From contig NZ_CP008852.1 in assembly GCF_000725345.1 (NCBI RefSeq), forward strand, positions 4,208,001 through 4,272,000: DNA of 64,000 nt, written 5' to 3'. The notes below the pieces were generated by a model. The model saw only the letters and a program-made list of their open reading frames with translations, had not been told where the DNA came from and did no database searches. This document shows, piece by piece, positions 26,586 through 38,913 of this stretch. Made by a program: the position numbers and the translations under genes. Source of the DNA: Pelosinus sp. UFO1. Its GTDB lineage: Bacteria; Bacillota; Negativicutes; DSM-13327. The first letter of the stretch is position 1. Every line of letters begins with the position of its first letter.

Positions 26586-28586
26586 TTATGAAAATAACAA
26601 GGGGGCAATGATTAAAGATATGGTTCCAGCTACTTTGATGAGTGGATTCATCGCTGGACCAGAGGTATCCTTAAAGGGATCGCCTACCGTATCACCGATA
26701 ACAGCTGCAGCATGGGCAGGTGTACCTTTGCCTCCATGCTTTCCTGTTTCAATGTACTTTTTCGCATTATCCCAAGCACCACCCGCATTAGCCATAAATA
26801 ATGCTAGCAGTACACCAGTAGCTGTTGCTCCAGCAAGAAATCCAGCCAGAGCCTTCGCACCCATAGTAAAGCCAACCAAGAGAGGCATGCCTACTGCAAA
26901 GATGCCCGGCATCAACATTTCTTTAATGGCGGCTTTGGTACTGATATCTACACAGGCCGCATAATCAGGGCGACCAGTGCCTTCCATGATACCAGGAATT
27001 TCACGAAACTGGCGGCGAACCTCTGCAATCATTTCAAAAGCAGCTTTTCCTACTGCTTCCATCGTCATAGCACATACTAAAAATGGCAAAGTAGCGCCAA
27101 GGAATATACCAATAATAACGGTAGGTTCTGTTAAATTAATGACTAAATGTCCGTTAACCAATAATTCTGATAACTTTGGATTTTTAGCAACTTCTTCGCC
27201 AAAGGCAGTAAAGAGAGCTAAGGCTGTTAAAGCAGCAGAGCCAATGGCAAACCCTTTGGCAATGGCCGCTGTCGTATTGCCTACCGCATCTAACTTATCT
27301 GTAGTCTTACGAACTTCTGGGCCTAGTTCTGCCATTTCGGCAATCCCCCCTGCATTATCTGCAACGGGTCCAAAAGAATCTACTGCTACTACCATGCCAG
27401 CAGTACATAACATCCCCATGGCTGCCATAGCAATCCCATAAATGCCCGCCTGACTAAAAGCTACCCAAATGGCTACAGAAAACACAACCATGGGAATCGC
27501 TGTACTCTTAAGACCAGTAGCAACACCGGCAATAATATTCGTTGCTGCACCAGTTTGACAAGCTTCTGCAATGCGCTGAGTTGGCGGCTTATCACTTGAA
27601 GTATAATATTCCGTAATCATACCAACCAATACATTAACCACCAAGCCTGCGACAATGGCAACAAAGATACCAAAACCTTTGTTTCCAAAAACCATGGTCG
27701 ACAAACCATAAGCCATAATCGCTGTCAAAAGATTTGTGCCCCATAGGCCTCGATTCAATGCAGCCTGTGGATCTCCATCTTCCCCTGTTCTTACTAAGAA
27801 AATACTGACAATCGCAGCAAATATTCCGGCGGCACCGATCAGCAAAGGAAACAATACGCCATTCACACCATACAAGGTATTACCGATTAACATGGCAGCG
27901 ATGGCAGTTGCCCCGTAAGATTCAAATAAGTCGGCCCCCATGCCTGCTGTATCGCCTACATTATCCCCAACATTATCGGCAATAACAGCTGGATTACGCG
28001 GATCGTCTTCGGGAATTCCAGCCTCTATTTTACCAACTAAATCAGCTCCCACATCCGCGGCTTTGGTAAAGATACCACCGCCAATACGGGCAAAAAATGC
28101 AATAGCGCTAGCACCAAAAGCAAAACTATTGATAACAACAGGATCACGAAATAATATGTATAGTACGGACACGCCTAATAAACCAAGACCGACAACTGAC
28201 ATACCCATAACTGCTCCAGCTCTAAAAGAGACACTTAATGCCTTATTGAGACTATGACGAGCAGCTTCTGTTGTACGAGCGTTGGCCTTGGTTGTTGAAG
28301 TCATTCCCACATAACCAGCGATTGCTGAAGATACAGCACCTACTAAAAAGGATATTGCTAGTTTATAGCCATCAACAAAAAACAAAACGGCAAAAATAAT
28401 GACAGTAAAAGGAATTAGCGTCTTATACTGTCGATTTAGATAAGCCATTGCCCCTTCAAATATTGCTTGGGACAATTCCTGCATTTTTTCATTACCAGAA
28501 CTTTCACTAAGCACACTTTTCATAAAATATGCTGCGAATAGTAGTGCTACTATTCCAGCAATCGGTGCAATATACAATAAGTCCAT
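26586..28586 (-). CDS. hppA: Membrane pyrophosphatase, K+-stimulated ion pump
   Basis: A 666-residue protein with about 16 membrane helices that couples pyrophosphate hydrolysis to H+ or Na+ export. The start MDLLYIAP at 28586 has AGGAGGAG upstream. The pyrophosphate site is in [18 protein letters not shown] and [14 protein letters not shown], and a second acidic site is in [12 protein letters not shown]. The segment GNTTAA has alanine where K+-independent enzymes have lysine, so it should need K+. In a fermenting anaerobe it recovers energy from pyrophosphate. Confidence 0.95.
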   Translation of the reverse strand: MDLLYIAPIAGIVALLFAAYFMKSVLSESSGNEKMQELSQAIFEGAMAYLNRQYKTLIPFTVIIFAVLFFVDGYKLAISFLVGAVSSAIAGYVGMTSTTKANARTTEAARHSLNKALSVSFRAGAVMGMSVVGLGLLGVSVLYILFRDPVVINSFAFGASAIAFFARIGGGIFTKAADVGADLVGKIEAGIPEDDPRNPAVIADNVGDNVGDTAGMGADLFESYGATAIAAMLIGNTLYGVNGVLFPLLIGAAGIFAAIVSIFLVRTGEDGDPQAALNRGLWGTNLLTAIMAYGLSTMVFGNKGFGIFVAIVAGLVVNVLVGMITEYYTSSDKPPTQRIAEACQTGAATNIIAGVATGLKSTAIPMVVFSVAIWVAFSQAGIYGIAMAAMGMLCTAGMVVAVDSFGPVADNAGGIAEMAELGPEVRKTTDKLDAVGNTTAAIAKGFAIGSAALTALALFTAFGEEVAKNPKLSELLVNGHLVINLTEPTVIIGIFLGATLPFLVCAMTMEAVGKAAFEMIAEVRRQFREIPGIMEGTGRPDYAACVDISTKAAIKEMLMPGIFAVGMPLLVGFTMGAKALAGFLAGATATGVLLALFMANAGGAWDNAKKYIETGKHGGKGTPAHAAAVIGDTVGDPFKDTSGPAMNPLIKVAGTISLIIAPLLFS

Positions 28587-28728
28587 TATAACGTCTCCTC
28601 CTATGTTGAACATTATGTTCCTCATTTAATAAAGGCCTTTGCTACATGGTTTGCATAATATACATACTACATTGTACTGCTTTAATTTCTTCTACAAAAT
28701 TTTGTGCATGTCCCGGTATAAGCTTACT

Positions 28729-28959
28729 TTAATGCATTATTTTTACTAACGTCAAAGTGACAATAGCAAATAAAGCTCCTAAAAACATGGTTATTTTGGA
28801 TAAGGCAGCATCTAGACCTTTTTTCTGACCACCTAATACACTATCAGACCCACCACCGATAGATCCAGCTAGTCCTCCTCCTTTACCTGATTGCAAAACA
28901 ACAACGGCAATCAAGGCAACAGAGATAATGGCTTCTACAATCATTAAAAATGTAACCAA
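28729..28959 (-). CDS. secG: Preprotein translocase subunit SecG
   Basis: A 76-residue inner-membrane protein with two hydrophobic helices (about 2-22 and 54-74), separated by the glycine-rich loop SGKGGGLAGSIGGGSDSVLG. This is the standard SecG layout in the SecYEG channel. It lies upstream of hppA on the same strand, with rnr and smpB further on, as in many Firmicutes. Confidence 0.95.
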   Translation of the reverse strand: MVTFLMIVEAIISVALIAVVVLQSGKGGGLAGSIGGGSDSVLGGQKKGLDAALSKITMFLGALFAIVTLTLVKIMH

Positions 28960-28994
28960 TTTTATTAAAGCCCCCTTATACTCTTAGTTGTTTT

Positions 28995-29024
28995 ATTGTA
29001 TCATAATCAAAATGAAATTGACAA
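28995..29024 (-). promoter_or_regulatory. Sigma-A-type promoter of secG
   Basis: On the minus strand TTGTCA (29024-29019), 18 bases, then TACAAT (29000-28995), with a TGA just before the -10. It is about 36 bases upstream of the secG start. Confidence 0.6.
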
Positions 29025-29107
29025 TATTTTAGCCACTTTTTATTTAAATTTCCAGTATTTTGAATACAAAATTCCTTTTGCTCTTCATTTCTCTTTATCT
29101 AAGCACA

Positions 29108-29157
29108 AAGAAACACGAGATAACAGCAAATAATCTACTATCATCCCGTGTTTTCTT
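29108..29157 (-). terminator. Terminator after pyk copy 2
   Basis: AAGAAACACG and CGTGTTTTCTT flank a 30-base loop, about 70 bases downstream of the pyk stop and ending in a T-rich stretch on the minus strand. Confidence 0.55.
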
Positions 29158-29225
29158 GGTTATACTAGTGGCCCTTTTTATCAATGGCTAACTCTAACTG
29201 CTAGAGCCTTTTTTCCTTACCGAAA

Positions 29226-30980
29226 CTACTTTGCGTTAATTTCACCTTGATATACCAATCCACGAGCTGCGTCCACAGTAATAATAGTACCATCTGTTAA
29301 GCGTTCGGTTGCTCCATCTACACCAACAATAACGGGAATGCCAGCACTAATACCAACAATAGCAGCGTGGGAAGTCAATCCGCCTTCTTCCGCAATGATA
29401 GCAGATGCCTTAGCAGCAAATCTTGCTGTTTCTTCGTCTACATTGGATACTACTAAAATCTCGCCTGGTTTGAATTTGCTTTCTACATCTTTCATAGAAT
29501 GGGCTATACAAACTTTACCAGTTACTGCTGATTGACCAATCCCTACGCCACGTAACAAAACATTACCTACAACATGTACACGAATCATATTCGTAGTTCC
29601 TGTGCCAGTTGCATGAACGCCAGCAGTAATGACAACTAAGTCGCCTTCATTTACAATACCGGACGCCAATGCACTTTGAATGGCATTTCCAACCATTTCA
29701 TCACTATTTTTTGCAGTAGCACGTAGAACAGGTTGTACGCCCCACATAACTTGCATTTTACGAACTGTTCTTTCATTAGGAGTAACAGCCACGATATGGG
29801 ATAATGGACGATATTTTGATACCATACGAGCAGTATATCCAGTTTGCGTGTCAGTAATAATTGATGCAGCACTTAATTCATGAGCTACTTGTACCGTCGC
29901 ATGACTGATTGCTTCTGTCGTAGTACGTTGGGTTAAAACACCTTTATTGTGTAACATTTCGCTATATTGTAAAGCTTGTTCGGTGCGAATTGCGATTTTT
30001 GCCATCATTTGAACTGCTTCTACTGGATAGTCTCCGCTAGCCGTTTCACCACTCAGCATGATCGCATCAGTACCGTCCATAATAGCATTAGCGACATCAC
30101 TTGCTTCTGCCCGAGTTGGACGAGGATTGTTAATCATAGATTCTAACATTTGTGTTGCTGTAATAACAGGTTTGCCTAGTTTATTACACTTTTCGATAAT
30201 CATTTTTTGTACTATAGGCACTTCTTCGGTAGGAATTTCTACGCCAAGGTCACCACGAGCTACCATAATTCCGTCGGATACTTTGATGATTTCATCAATG
30301 TTTTTTACGCCTTCTGCATTTTCAATTTTAGAAATGATATGGATGTCAGAATTGGCTTCTTCCAATAATTTTCTAATTGTCAATACATCGGCAGCTCTTT
30401 GGATAAAAGATGCAGCAATAAAATCCATACCTTCTTTAGCAGCAAACAATACATCCTTCACATCTTGTTCAGACAAAGGTGGTAAGTTCACAGACACGCC
30501 AGGTGCTGCCACACGTTTTCTGTTGCCAATTACGCCTGTATTTAAAACAGTTGTATAAATGTCATCGCCTTCTACTTTATCAACGGCAAGACAGATTAAT
30601 CCATCAGACAGAAGAATTTGATTGCCTGGTGCTACTTCTTGAGGCAAGAATCTATGGTTGACGGAACAAATTTCTTTGGTCCCTTCCACGTCTCTAGAAG
30701 TTAAAATGAATTTTTGTCCTTGTTCAATGGTAACTTTACCTTCGACAAAATTACCAAGACGCATTTCTGGGCCTTTGGTATCTAATAAGACCGCTACAGG
30801 AGTATTCTTTTTTGCAGCGGCAGCCCGCAACATATTAATACGTACACTATGTTCTTCATGGTTGCCATGAGAAAAGTTAAACCGAGCTACATTCATGCCA
30901 GCTTCAATTATTTTCTCCATAATTTCTTGTTTTCCAGTGCTTGGCCCCATAGTACAAACTAATTTTGTTTTCTTTATCAT
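29226..30980 (-). CDS. pyk: Pyruvate kinase, copy 2
   Basis: A 584-residue enzyme making pyruvate and ATP from PEP and ADP. Signatures include NFSHGNHEEH, the active-site helix ISKIENAEGV, and MVARGDLGVEIP. The last 110 residues form the PEP-utiliser swivelling domain (GGLTSHAAIVG) found in Bacillus-type enzymes. It is nearly identical to the copy at 41202-42956 from residue 69 onward, apart from a patch at about 430-455 and scattered changes. It is separated from secG by a terminator, and preceded by glycerate kinase on the same strand. Confidence 0.97.
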   Translation of the reverse strand: MIKKTKLVCTMGPSTGKQEIMEKIIEAGMNVARFNFSHGNHEEHSVRINMLRAAAAKKNTPVAVLLDTKGPEMRLGNFVEGKVTIEQGQKFILTSRDVEGTKEICSVNHRFLPQEVAPGNQILLSDGLICLAVDKVEGDDIYTTVLNTGVIGNRKRVAAPGVSVNLPPLSEQDVKDVLFAAKEGMDFIAASFIQRAADVLTIRKLLEEANSDIHIISKIENAEGVKNIDEIIKVSDGIMVARGDLGVEIPTEEVPIVQKMIIEKCNKLGKPVITATQMLESMINNPRPTRAEASDVANAIMDGTDAIMLSGETASGDYPVEAVQMMAKIAIRTEQALQYSEMLHNKGVLTQRTTTEAISHATVQVAHELSAASIITDTQTGYTARMVSKYRPLSHIVAVTPNERTVRKMQVMWGVQPVLRATAKNSDEMVGNAIQSALASGIVNEGDLVVITAGVHATGTGTTNMIRVHVVGNVLLRGVGIGQSAVTGKVCIAHSMKDVESKFKPGEILVVSNVDEETARFAAKASAIIAEEGGLTSHAAIVGISAGIPVIVGVDGATERLTDGTIITVDAARGLVYQGEINAK

Positions 30981-31030
30981 GAATTACTCTTCCTTTCTAT
31001 CTAGATAACGCACAAAGTTTTTTTAACCCC

Positions 31031-32170
31031 TCATATTTCCATACCTACTTTGATGACCTGACAAAGTCGTTTTGTTCCCATTTCAATAAATTCGGCTCCC
31101 TGTTCGATACATTCTTCTAATGTCATCGGACAGGGAACTGTACTCATCAATCCATCTATCCCCTGTTTTAGTACATCCTCGTATCCTTGCCCTAAACCAC
31201 CAGAAAGACAGATAGTAGAAACATTGTATTTCTTAGCCACTTTAGCTACCCCTACTGGCGCTTTGCCGAAAGCAGTTTGAAAATCCGTTCGCCCCTCTCC
31301 GGTGATAACCAGCTGAGCAGATTTAACTAACGATTCAAATCCAGTAGTCTCCAAAACAATTTCTACACCGGGCCTAAGAGCTGCATTGGTAAAAAACAAA
31401 AGACCTGCACCAAGTCCACCGGCAGCACCTGCGCCAGGATGCTCTGCAATATTTTTACCAGTTGCTTCTCCCACTTTACTGGCGAAATTCTTCAACGCCG
31501 CATCAAGTTCAACCACCATTTCAGGACTTGCCCCTTTTTGGGGACCGTATACAGCCGTTGCTCCCCTTGGTCCACACAAGGGATTATCCACATCACAGGC
31601 AACGATAATTACTGTACTAGCAAGTCTTGCATCCATACCATTGAGATCAACTCTATTCAATTTTGCTAGAGCGGCTCCCCCATAGGATAACTCTTGTCCA
31701 TCAGCATCTAAAAATTTCCCGCCTAAAGCTTGCGCCATACCACAACCACCATCATTCGTTGCACTGCCACCAATACCGATTATGATTTTTTTCAGCCCTC
31801 TGTCAAGGGCCGCCTTTATCAATTGACCTGTTCCGTAGGTAGTCGTAACCCGTGGATCCCTCTTTTCATTTGGAACAAGGGGTAAGCCAGAAGCTGCTGC
31901 CATTTCAATCACCGCCGTTTTGCCATCCCCCAAAATACCCCAATAGGATGATACCGTACGCCCGAGCGGACCAATTACATCTTGATATATCATTTGTCCA
32001 TTCGTAGCCGTAACAAGAGCTTCTACTGTCCCCTCGCCACCATCTGCAATTGGTACCTTAATGACTTCTGCCTCAGGAAATACTGCTTTAATTCCTTTCT
32101 CCATGGCGTTAGCAGTACCCACTGCTGATACACTGCCTTTATAAGAATCAGGAGCAACTACAATACGCAT
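31031..32170 (-). CDS. glxK: Glycerate kinase (GlxK/GarK family)
   Basis: A 379-residue enzyme phosphorylating D-glycerate to 2- or 3-phosphoglycerate. The start ATG at 32170 follows AGAAAGG at nine bases. The family motifs are APDSYKGSVSA at the N-terminus, PIADGGEGTVEAL, GIGGSATNDGGCGMAQALG and GAAGGLGAGLL. It feeds glycolysis just above enolase and pyruvate kinase, whose genes flank it. The divergent neighbour is a CdaR regulator, which controls the equivalent gene in E. coli. Confidence 0.93.
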   Translation of the reverse strand: MRIVVAPDSYKGSVSAVGTANAMEKGIKAVFPEAEVIKVPIADGGEGTVEALVTATNGQMIYQDVIGPLGRTVSSYWGILGDGKTAVIEMAAASGLPLVPNEKRDPRVTTTYGTGQLIKAALDRGLKKIIIGIGGSATNDGGCGMAQALGGKFLDADGQELSYGGAALAKLNRVDLNGMDARLASTVIIVACDVDNPLCGPRGATAVYGPQKGASPEMVVELDAALKNFASKVGEATGKNIAEHPGAGAAGGLGAGLLFFTNAALRPGVEIVLETTGFESLVKSAQLVITGEGRTDFQTAFGKAPVGVAKVAKKYNVSTICLSGGLGQGYEDVLKQGIDGLMSTVPCPMTLEECIEQGAEFIEMGTKRLCQVIKVGMEI

Positions 32171-32525
32171 ATCCATCAACCTTTCTATTCTTAGATTTTT
32201 TAAACCCCAAATCTCTAGGTTAAGCAGGACTACGATTCAACGAGGACACTATACGTAAATCGTAGTCTTATCTATCGACTACTACTACTATTATTCTATG
32301 TAAAATCCATTTCCATTACAATTATAAAAACACATAACATTTGCTTCTCGATTGGGGCAAATAATGTACAAATTATCTAATGAATAAAAAATCATAATTT
32401 GATATAATCGATACAAGATACTAATACTAATCATGCTTCACAAAAAAGACTACACCTTTACCTACCACATCATTGATTCAAATAATCATACACATTGTAC
32501 ATTTTTACTAATTGAGGTGAATACA
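32171..32525. promoter_or_regulatory. Divergent control region with an inverted repeat
   Basis: GACTACGATT at 32228-32237 and AATCGTAGTC at 32258-32267 form a perfect 10-bp inverted repeat between the divergent glycerate kinase and cdaR genes, a likely CdaR operator. A TATAAT at 32403-32408 could be the -10 box of cdaR; I see no strong -35. Nothing else is recognisable. Confidence 0.5.
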
Positions 32526-33689
32526 TTGCTTCTGACAAGTAGTCTAGCGCAACCAATCGTTGATAACATCATGCCCATTGCTAGGCAGAACATTAATATT
32601 ATGGACAGCCAAGGCATGATTATTGCGTCCGGACAAAAACACCGAATTAACACCTTCCATAAAGGTGCAAAAGAGGTAATTAACAATGCGCAAATAGTAG
32701 AAATATTTCCTGACAACCTGGATCAGTACACAGGATCACTTCCTGGCCTTAATATGCCCATTGTATCAAATGGCCAAGTGATCGGAGTTGTCGGGATATC
32801 TGGTCACCCTGACAAAGTTAGAGATCTAGCTAGAATGGTAAAAATGGTAACTGAATTAATCATAGAACAAGAAGCACTGCAAGAAGAAGTCCGATCTCAA
32901 TACCAATTACGAGAAAATTTTGCAGCCTTACTCTTATCAGATCATGCAAATACCAATTACGATAAATTATTGAAAACGGCTAAACTGTTAAAATATGAGC
33001 TAGATTTACCTCGTCTAGTACTTGTAATAGATATTCAGCCCATTCTCGACCTTGCTCATAAAAACTATGGTTGTAATGATCTAGTATCATCTAGAGCTAG
33101 AGAAAATATTGTAAATTTAATATCAGCTCCTCCTTATGTTACGGCTCAGGATTTAGTTGTTTTTATCGAGGATCGATTAATAGTTCTTAAACATTTTGAG
33201 CACAAAACTTGGGAAATCGATTATCAAAGCTGGGGATCTGATTTATTACAATTGCTGCGGGAGAATAATATAGCTTTACGCCTAGGTCTCGGAAGCCTAG
33301 TTATGAGTTATGCAGCATTAGGACAATCATACCAAGAAGCCCTGTTTGCCCTTAATAGTCTTAACTCCAACAATACTCTTGCTACCATTCATGATTTTGA
33401 CATCCTGTCTGCTTATCTGATAAAAAAAATAAACATAACCGAGACATGCCAATCACTGCAAGTCATTAAAGCAAAGCTAACAAGTAACCTAGTGCGTAGG
33501 TATGACATGAAAAATACCATTGTTAGCCTGCTAAACAATAATATGAATATTAGCACCACCGCGAAAAACCTTTACATTCACCGCAACACTTTATTATTCC
33601 GGTTAAAAAAATTCAAAGAAACGACAGGACTTGATCCCTGCAGTTCCTTTAATCACGCCATGTTATGCAAAATACTCTTTGAAGAATAA
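32526..33689 (+). CDS. cdaR: CdaR-family sugar diacid regulator
   Basis: A 387-residue activator. The TTG at 32526 is chosen because GAGGTGA lies nine bases upstream; the longer frame to 32433 has no site. The N-terminal 135 residues are the diacid recognition domain (IARQNINIMDSQGMIIASG, then GQVIGVVGISGHPDKV), the middle is a GGDEF-like linker region, and the C-terminal PucR-type helix-turn-helix is STTAKNLYIHRNTLLFRLKK. CdaR responds to glycerate, glucarate or galactarate. It probably activates the divergent glycerate kinase gene. Confidence 0.9.
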   Translation: MLLTSSLAQPIVDNIMPIARQNINIMDSQGMIIASGQKHRINTFHKGAKEVINNAQIVEIFPDNLDQYTGSLPGLNMPIVSNGQVIGVVGISGHPDKVRDLARMVKMVTELIIEQEALQEEVRSQYQLRENFAALLLSDHANTNYDKLLKTAKLLKYELDLPRLVLVIDIQPILDLAHKNYGCNDLVSSRARENIVNLISAPPYVTAQDLVVFIEDRLIVLKHFEHKTWEIDYQSWGSDLLQLLRENNIALRLGLGSLVMSYAALGQSYQEALFALNSLNSNNTLATIHDFDILSAYLIKKINITETCQSLQVIKAKLTSNLVRRYDMKNTIVSLLNNNMNISTTAKNLYIHRNTLLFRLKKFKETTGLDPCSSFNHAMLCKILFEE

Positions 33690-33708
33690 GAGAATCGTCG
33701 GCGTATCT

Positions 33709-33790
33709 TTTTAACCGCAGAGACGCAGAGAAAAGATAGATAGGGCTAAAAAATCCCTCTCAGCGCACTCTGCGCCTCTGTGGTTAAAAA
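33709..33790. repeat. Palindromic CCRCAGAGACGCAGAG-type element, copy 1
   Basis: TTAACCGCAGAGACGCAGAG on the left and CTCTGCGCCTCTGTGGTTAA on the right can fold into a long imperfect hairpin. It follows cdaR. Two more copies sit at 37546-37645 and 62620-62706. Confidence 0.75.
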
Positions 33791-33839
33791 CGTTCTTTCC
33801 TCACTCTCTTCTAGAAAAACATATCTCTTGCGTAAATAA

Positions 33840-33887
33840 AAAACACCGAACTAACAACAGTGCAGGCTGCTGTCAGTTCGGTGTTTT
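33840..33887 (-). terminator. Terminator of the glycolytic operon after eno
   Basis: AAAACACCGAACT and AGTTCGGTGTTTT form a 13-bp stem around an inner CAGTGCAGGCTGCTG hairpin, 14 bases past the eno stop. Confidence 0.85.
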
Positions 33888-33900
33888 ACTTTTAAATCGC

Positions 33901-35181
<1,281 letters not shown>

Positions 35182-35197
35182 TTATTGAAACCTCCAT

Positions 35198-36739
35198 TTA
35201 TTTTATTAAGCTTTTACCAGTCATCTCAGCAGGAATGTCAATTCCCGCTAAATCTAAAATTGTTGGGGCAAGATCTGCCAAAATTCCTTTTTTCATGGTA
35301 GACCCGCGATGTTTTTCTGATACGAGAATCAAAGGAACATCATTTGTCGTATGAGCCGTAAATGGTTCACCCGTAACATGATCAAGCATCATCTCTGCAT
35401 TACCGTGATCAGCAGTAATAAGAGTGATTCCTCCTTGGTTACGCATGGCATCGACTACACGACCTACACAATTGTCAACCGTAGTTACAGCCTTCATAGC
35501 GGCATCTAGTTTACCAGTATGACCAACCATATCACTGTTGGCAAAGTTCAAGATAATAACATCAAATTTACCAGTTTTGATTGCTTCAACTAGTTTATCT
35601 GTTACTTCAATAGCGCTCATTTCTGGTTGCAAATCATAAGTAGCTACTTTGGGGGAAGCAACTAAAATACGTTCTTCACCTTGATAAGGCTTTTCGTCTC
35701 CTCCATTGAAGAAGAAAGTAACGTGAGCATATTTTTCCGTTTCTGCAATCCTAAGCTGAGTTAGTCCATTATTTTCTAATACTTGACCCAATGTATTCTT
35801 TAAGGCTTCAGGTTTGTAAGCCACAGGCACAACCACAGTTTCATCGTACTGGGTCATACTTGCGAAGTGTATTGGTAACAATCCTCCGCAACGAGCAAAA
35901 CCATCAAACTTCTCATCAACAAAGACACGAGTCAATTCCCGCGCCCGGTCAGGACGGAAATTAAAGAAAATAACACTATCATTGGCCTTAACACCACAAT
36001 CACCACATCCTGCAATCACCGTTGGAGCTACAAATTCATCGGTTTTACCAAGTTTATAGGAGGCTTCCACAGCTTCGCTAGCAGAAGTTGCTTCTTCTCC
36101 CTCACGGCAAACCATAGCATTGTATGCTTTTTCAACGCGTTCCCAACGTTTATCACGATCCATGGCATAATATCGGCCTGCGACTGTCGCAATACTGCCG
36201 ATACCAATTTCTTTGATTTTTTCTTCCAAGGCTTTGATATATTCAATACCGCTAGACGGTGGCACATCCCGACCGTCCAGGAAGGCATGGACATATACCT
36301 TTTTCAAATCATGGCGTTTTGCAAGTTCTAATAAAGCGTATAAGTGGTTGATGTGACTATGTACGCCTCCATCAGACACAAGACCCATTAAATGAAGAGC
36401 ACTATCCTTGGTTTTTGCTTGTTCAACGGCATTAACCAAAACTGGATTTGTGAAAAAATCACCTTCCCGTATTTCTTTGGTAATACGCGTCAATTCCTGA
36501 TATACAACACGCCCAGCACCAATATTTAAATGTCCTACTTCCGAATTACCCATTTGACCTTCTGGTAATCCAACAGCTTCACCGGAACAAGTTAATGTTG
36601 TACTCGGATATAATTCAGATAGTAGTTTCATGTGAGGTGTTTCAGATTGACAAATTGCATTGTACAAATCTTTTTCGTCTCCCATGCCCCATCCATCTAA
36701 AATTACAAGTGCAATCGGTGCCTTTAATTTACCCACCAA
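35198..36739 (-). CDS. gpmI: 2,3-bisphosphoglycerate-independent phosphoglycerate mutase
   Basis: A 513-residue Mn2+-dependent enzyme interconverting 3- and 2-phosphoglycerate. It is of the alkaline phosphatase fold: LDGWGMG and the active-site serine in [14 protein letters not shown] near the N-terminus, [11 protein letters not shown] in the transferase part, and [10 protein letters not shown] with the metal ligands near the C-terminus. It starts eight bases after the tpiA stop. No cofactor-dependent GpmA is seen in the window. Confidence 0.98.
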   Translation of the reverse strand: MVGKLKAPIALVILDGWGMGDEKDLYNAICQSETPHMKLLSELYPSTTLTCSGEAVGLPEGQMGNSEVGHLNIGAGRVVYQELTRITKEIREGDFFTNPVLVNAVEQAKTKDSALHLMGLVSDGGVHSHINHLYALLELAKRHDLKKVYVHAFLDGRDVPPSSGIEYIKALEEKIKEIGIGSIATVAGRYYAMDRDKRWERVEKAYNAMVCREGEEATSASEAVEASYKLGKTDEFVAPTVIAGCGDCGVKANDSVIFFNFRPDRARELTRVFVDEKFDGFARCGGLLPIHFASMTQYDETVVVPVAYKPEALKNTLGQVLENNGLTQLRIAETEKYAHVTFFFNGGDEKPYQGEERILVASPKVATYDLQPEMSAIEVTDKLVEAIKTGKFDVIILNFANSDMVGHTGKLDAAMKAVTTVDNCVGRVVDAMRNQGGITLITADHGNAEMMLDHVTGEPFTAHTTNDVPLILVSEKHRGSTMKKGILADLAPTILDLAGIDIPAEMTGKSLIK

Positions 36740-36747
36740 ATCGCCTC

Positions 36748-37497
36748 CTAAAATTTAACGATTTTGCTAAAACCAACAGCGTCAAGACTTGCGCCACCTA
36801 CTAATGCGCCATCAATGTCGCTTTTACCCATTAATTCAGCAATATTATCTGCTTTTACACTACCGCCGTATTGTACACGAGTTTTATCAGCCGTTTCTTG
36901 GCCAAAAACTTCAGCCACAGTACGACGAACAAAAGCGCAAACATCATTGGCTTGATCAGCAGTAGCAGTACGGCCTGTACCAATTGCCCAAATTGGCTCA
37001 TAAGCAATTACTAAAGAAGCAACTTGGTCTTTTGTCAAACCTTCAAGACCTGCACGTACTTGTTTACCAACAAGCACTTCTGTAGTACCTGCTTCTCTTT
37101 CTTCTAAGGATTCGCCTACACACATAATAGGAACAAGGTTTGCTTCTAGAGCAGCCTTAACTTTTTTGTTTACTGTTTCATCTGTTTCAGCGAAATATTG
37201 ACGGCGCTCGGAATGTCCAACCAATACATACTCGCAACATACATCGCGAAGCATTTCAGCAGTGACTTCACCAGTAAAAGCACCTTTCTTTTCCCAATGT
37301 AAGTTTTGTGCGCCAAGATGAATGTTAGTACCAGCTAATGCATTTGCTACAGCTGTTAAAGCTGTAAAAGTAGGACATACTACGATGTCTACATTTTTTG
37401 CATCAGCAGTTAATTTTGCTAATTCTTGTACTAAAGCCACACCTTGGCTTCCTGTATTATGTAACTTCCAGTTACCTGCAATAATTGGTTTACGCAT
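36748..37497 (-). CDS. tpiA: Triosephosphate isomerase
   Basis: A 249-residue barrel enzyme. The ATG at 37497 lies behind GGAGG. Catalytic residues are visible as the lysine in GNWKLH, the histidine in [10 protein letters not shown] and the glutamate in [12 protein letters not shown] palindromic repeat separates it from pgk upstream, within the same operon. Confidence 0.98.
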   Translation of the reverse strand: MRKPIIAGNWKLHNTGSQGVALVQELAKLTADAKNVDIVVCPTFTALTAVANALAGTNIHLGAQNLHWEKKGAFTGEVTAEMLRDVCCEYVLVGHSERRQYFAETDETVNKKVKAALEANLVPIMCVGESLEEREAGTTEVLVGKQVRAGLEGLTKDQVASLVIAYEPIWAIGTGRTATADQANDVCAFVRRTVAEVFGQETADKTRVQYGGSVKADNIAELMGKSDIDGALVGGASLDAVGFSKIVKF

Positions 37498-37545
37498 TGT
37501 AAATTCCTCCATTTATACTACTTTTGAGTTGAAAACATAGAACCG

Positions 37546-37645
37546 TTGAACCACAGAGACGCAGAGGACACTGAGAAGATTTTTTAAATCTCCTAACCTC
37601 ATCACATTCTCCCCTCTGCGCTCTCTGTGTCCTCTGTGGTTCAAA
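37546..37645. repeat. Palindromic CCACAGAGACGCAGAG-type element, copy 2, inside the glycolytic operon
   Basis: TTGAACCACAGAGACGCAGA at the left and CTCTGTGTCCTCTGTGGTTC at the right. It lies between pgk and tpiA, so it would be transcribed as a large hairpin in the operon mRNA. Confidence 0.8.
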
Positions 37646-37663
37646 CATTTTTTAGGCTACAGC

Positions 37664-38851
37664 TTACTTATCAGCTAACGCTGCAATACCTGGCAGTACT
37701 TTGCCTTCTAAGAATTCTAAAGATGCACCGCCACCAGTGGAAATGTGAGTGATTTTATTCGATAAACCCACTTTTTCTAAGGCTGCAATGGAATCCCCGC
37801 CACCAACAATACTAATGGCGCTGGATGCAGCTACGGCCTTAGCTACAGTTTCTGTACCATTTGCAAAAGCATCCATTTCAAACACACCCATAGGTCCATT
37901 CCAAACTACCGTTTTTGCTGTTTCTAAAGCCTTGGCATAACCTTCAGCAGTGTTAGGTCCAATATCAAGAGCCATCCATTCACTGTCAATTTGATCTACG
38001 GCTACTGCTTTTTTCTCTGCATCAGCAGCAAATTTATCAGCAATCACAACATCCGTAGGTAATAGTAAGTTTACACCACGTTCTTTAGCTGTAGTAATTA
38101 GACTTTTTGCTAAATCTACTTTATCAGCTTCCAGCAAAGATTTCCCAATATTATAACCTTGGGCTGCAAGGAAGGTATTCGCCATACCGCCACCAATAAT
38201 TAGTGTATCTACTTTGCTAAGTAGATTTTCAATTACGCCAATTTTATCAGAAACTTTTGCACCACCAATGATTGCTACAAATGGATGGGTTGGATTGGCT
38301 ACTGTCTGACCAACAAACTGAATTTCTTTCTCCATTAAGAGGCCAGCTACAGCTGGTAAGTACTGAGTAATTCCTTCTACGGAAGCATGTGCTCGGTGAG
38401 ATACACCAAATGCATCATTCACTGCTACATCTGCTAAACTTGCTAATTGGCGAGAAAATTCTGGATCGTTCTTTTCTTCTGCTTTATGATAGCGAAGATT
38501 TTCTAGCAATAAAATTTGTCCTGGTTTCAGATCTTTGGCAAGAGCTTCTACTTCAGAACCAACACAATCAGGAGCAACGATTACTTCTTTTCCAATTAAG
38601 GTAGAAAGTCTTTCTGCTACCGGTGCTAAAGAGAACTCAGGCACAACTGCCCCTTTAGGACGTCCTAAATGGCTGGCAATGATGATAGCAGCATTCTTTT
38701 CTAGCAAATAGTTAAGCGTTGGCAATGTAGCGCGAATACGAGTATCCTCGGTAATATTACCTGCTTTATCCATAGGAACATTATAGTCAACGCGAATAAA
38801 AACTTTCTTGCCGGCAACATCGATGTCTCTAATAGACTTTTTATTCAACAT
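37664..38851 (-). CDS. pgk: Phosphoglycerate kinase
   Basis: A 395-residue two-domain kinase that makes ATP from 1,3-bisphosphoglycerate. The N-terminal signature is [13 protein letters not shown], the basic patch residues are in ASHLGRPKG and [11 protein letters not shown], and the nucleotide-binding loop is [13 protein letters not shown]. It follows gapA by about 60 bases, which contain a GC-rich hairpin. Length is standard. Confidence 0.98.
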   Translation of the reverse strand: MLNKKSIRDIDVAGKKVFIRVDYNVPMDKAGNITEDTRIRATLPTLNYLLEKNAAIIIASHLGRPKGAVVPEFSLAPVAERLSTLIGKEVIVAPDCVGSEVEALAKDLKPGQILLLENLRYHKAEEKNDPEFSRQLASLADVAVNDAFGVSHRAHASVEGITQYLPAVAGLLMEKEIQFVGQTVANPTHPFVAIIGGAKVSDKIGVIENLLSKVDTLIIGGGMANTFLAAQGYNIGKSLLEADKVDLAKSLITTAKERGVNLLLPTDVVIADKFAADAEKKAVAVDQIDSEWMALDIGPNTAEGYAKALETAKTVVWNGPMGVFEMDAFANGTETVAKAVAASSAISIVGGGDSIAALEKVGLSNKITHISTGGGASLEFLEGKVLPGIAALADK

Positions 38852-38874
38852 TTTTCTTTCTCCTTAAAAATATT

Positions 38875-38896
38875 GCCCGGCCCAAAGAGGCCGGGC
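38875..38896. other. GC-rich hairpin between gapA and pgk
   Basis: GCCCGGCC and GGCCGGGC form a perfect 8-bp stem with a six-base loop. It could cap gapA mRNA after processing, giving more GapA than Pgk, as seen in other cggR operons. Followed by a T-rich stretch, so partial termination is also possible. Confidence 0.6.
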
Positions 38897-38913
38897 CGTA
38901 AAATCCTTAAAAA

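Noticed and set aside
26569-28257. Long open frames on the plus strand opposite hppA
   Set aside because: They are low-complexity alanine- and proline-rich frames caused by codon bias of the real gene, and have no ribosome sites.
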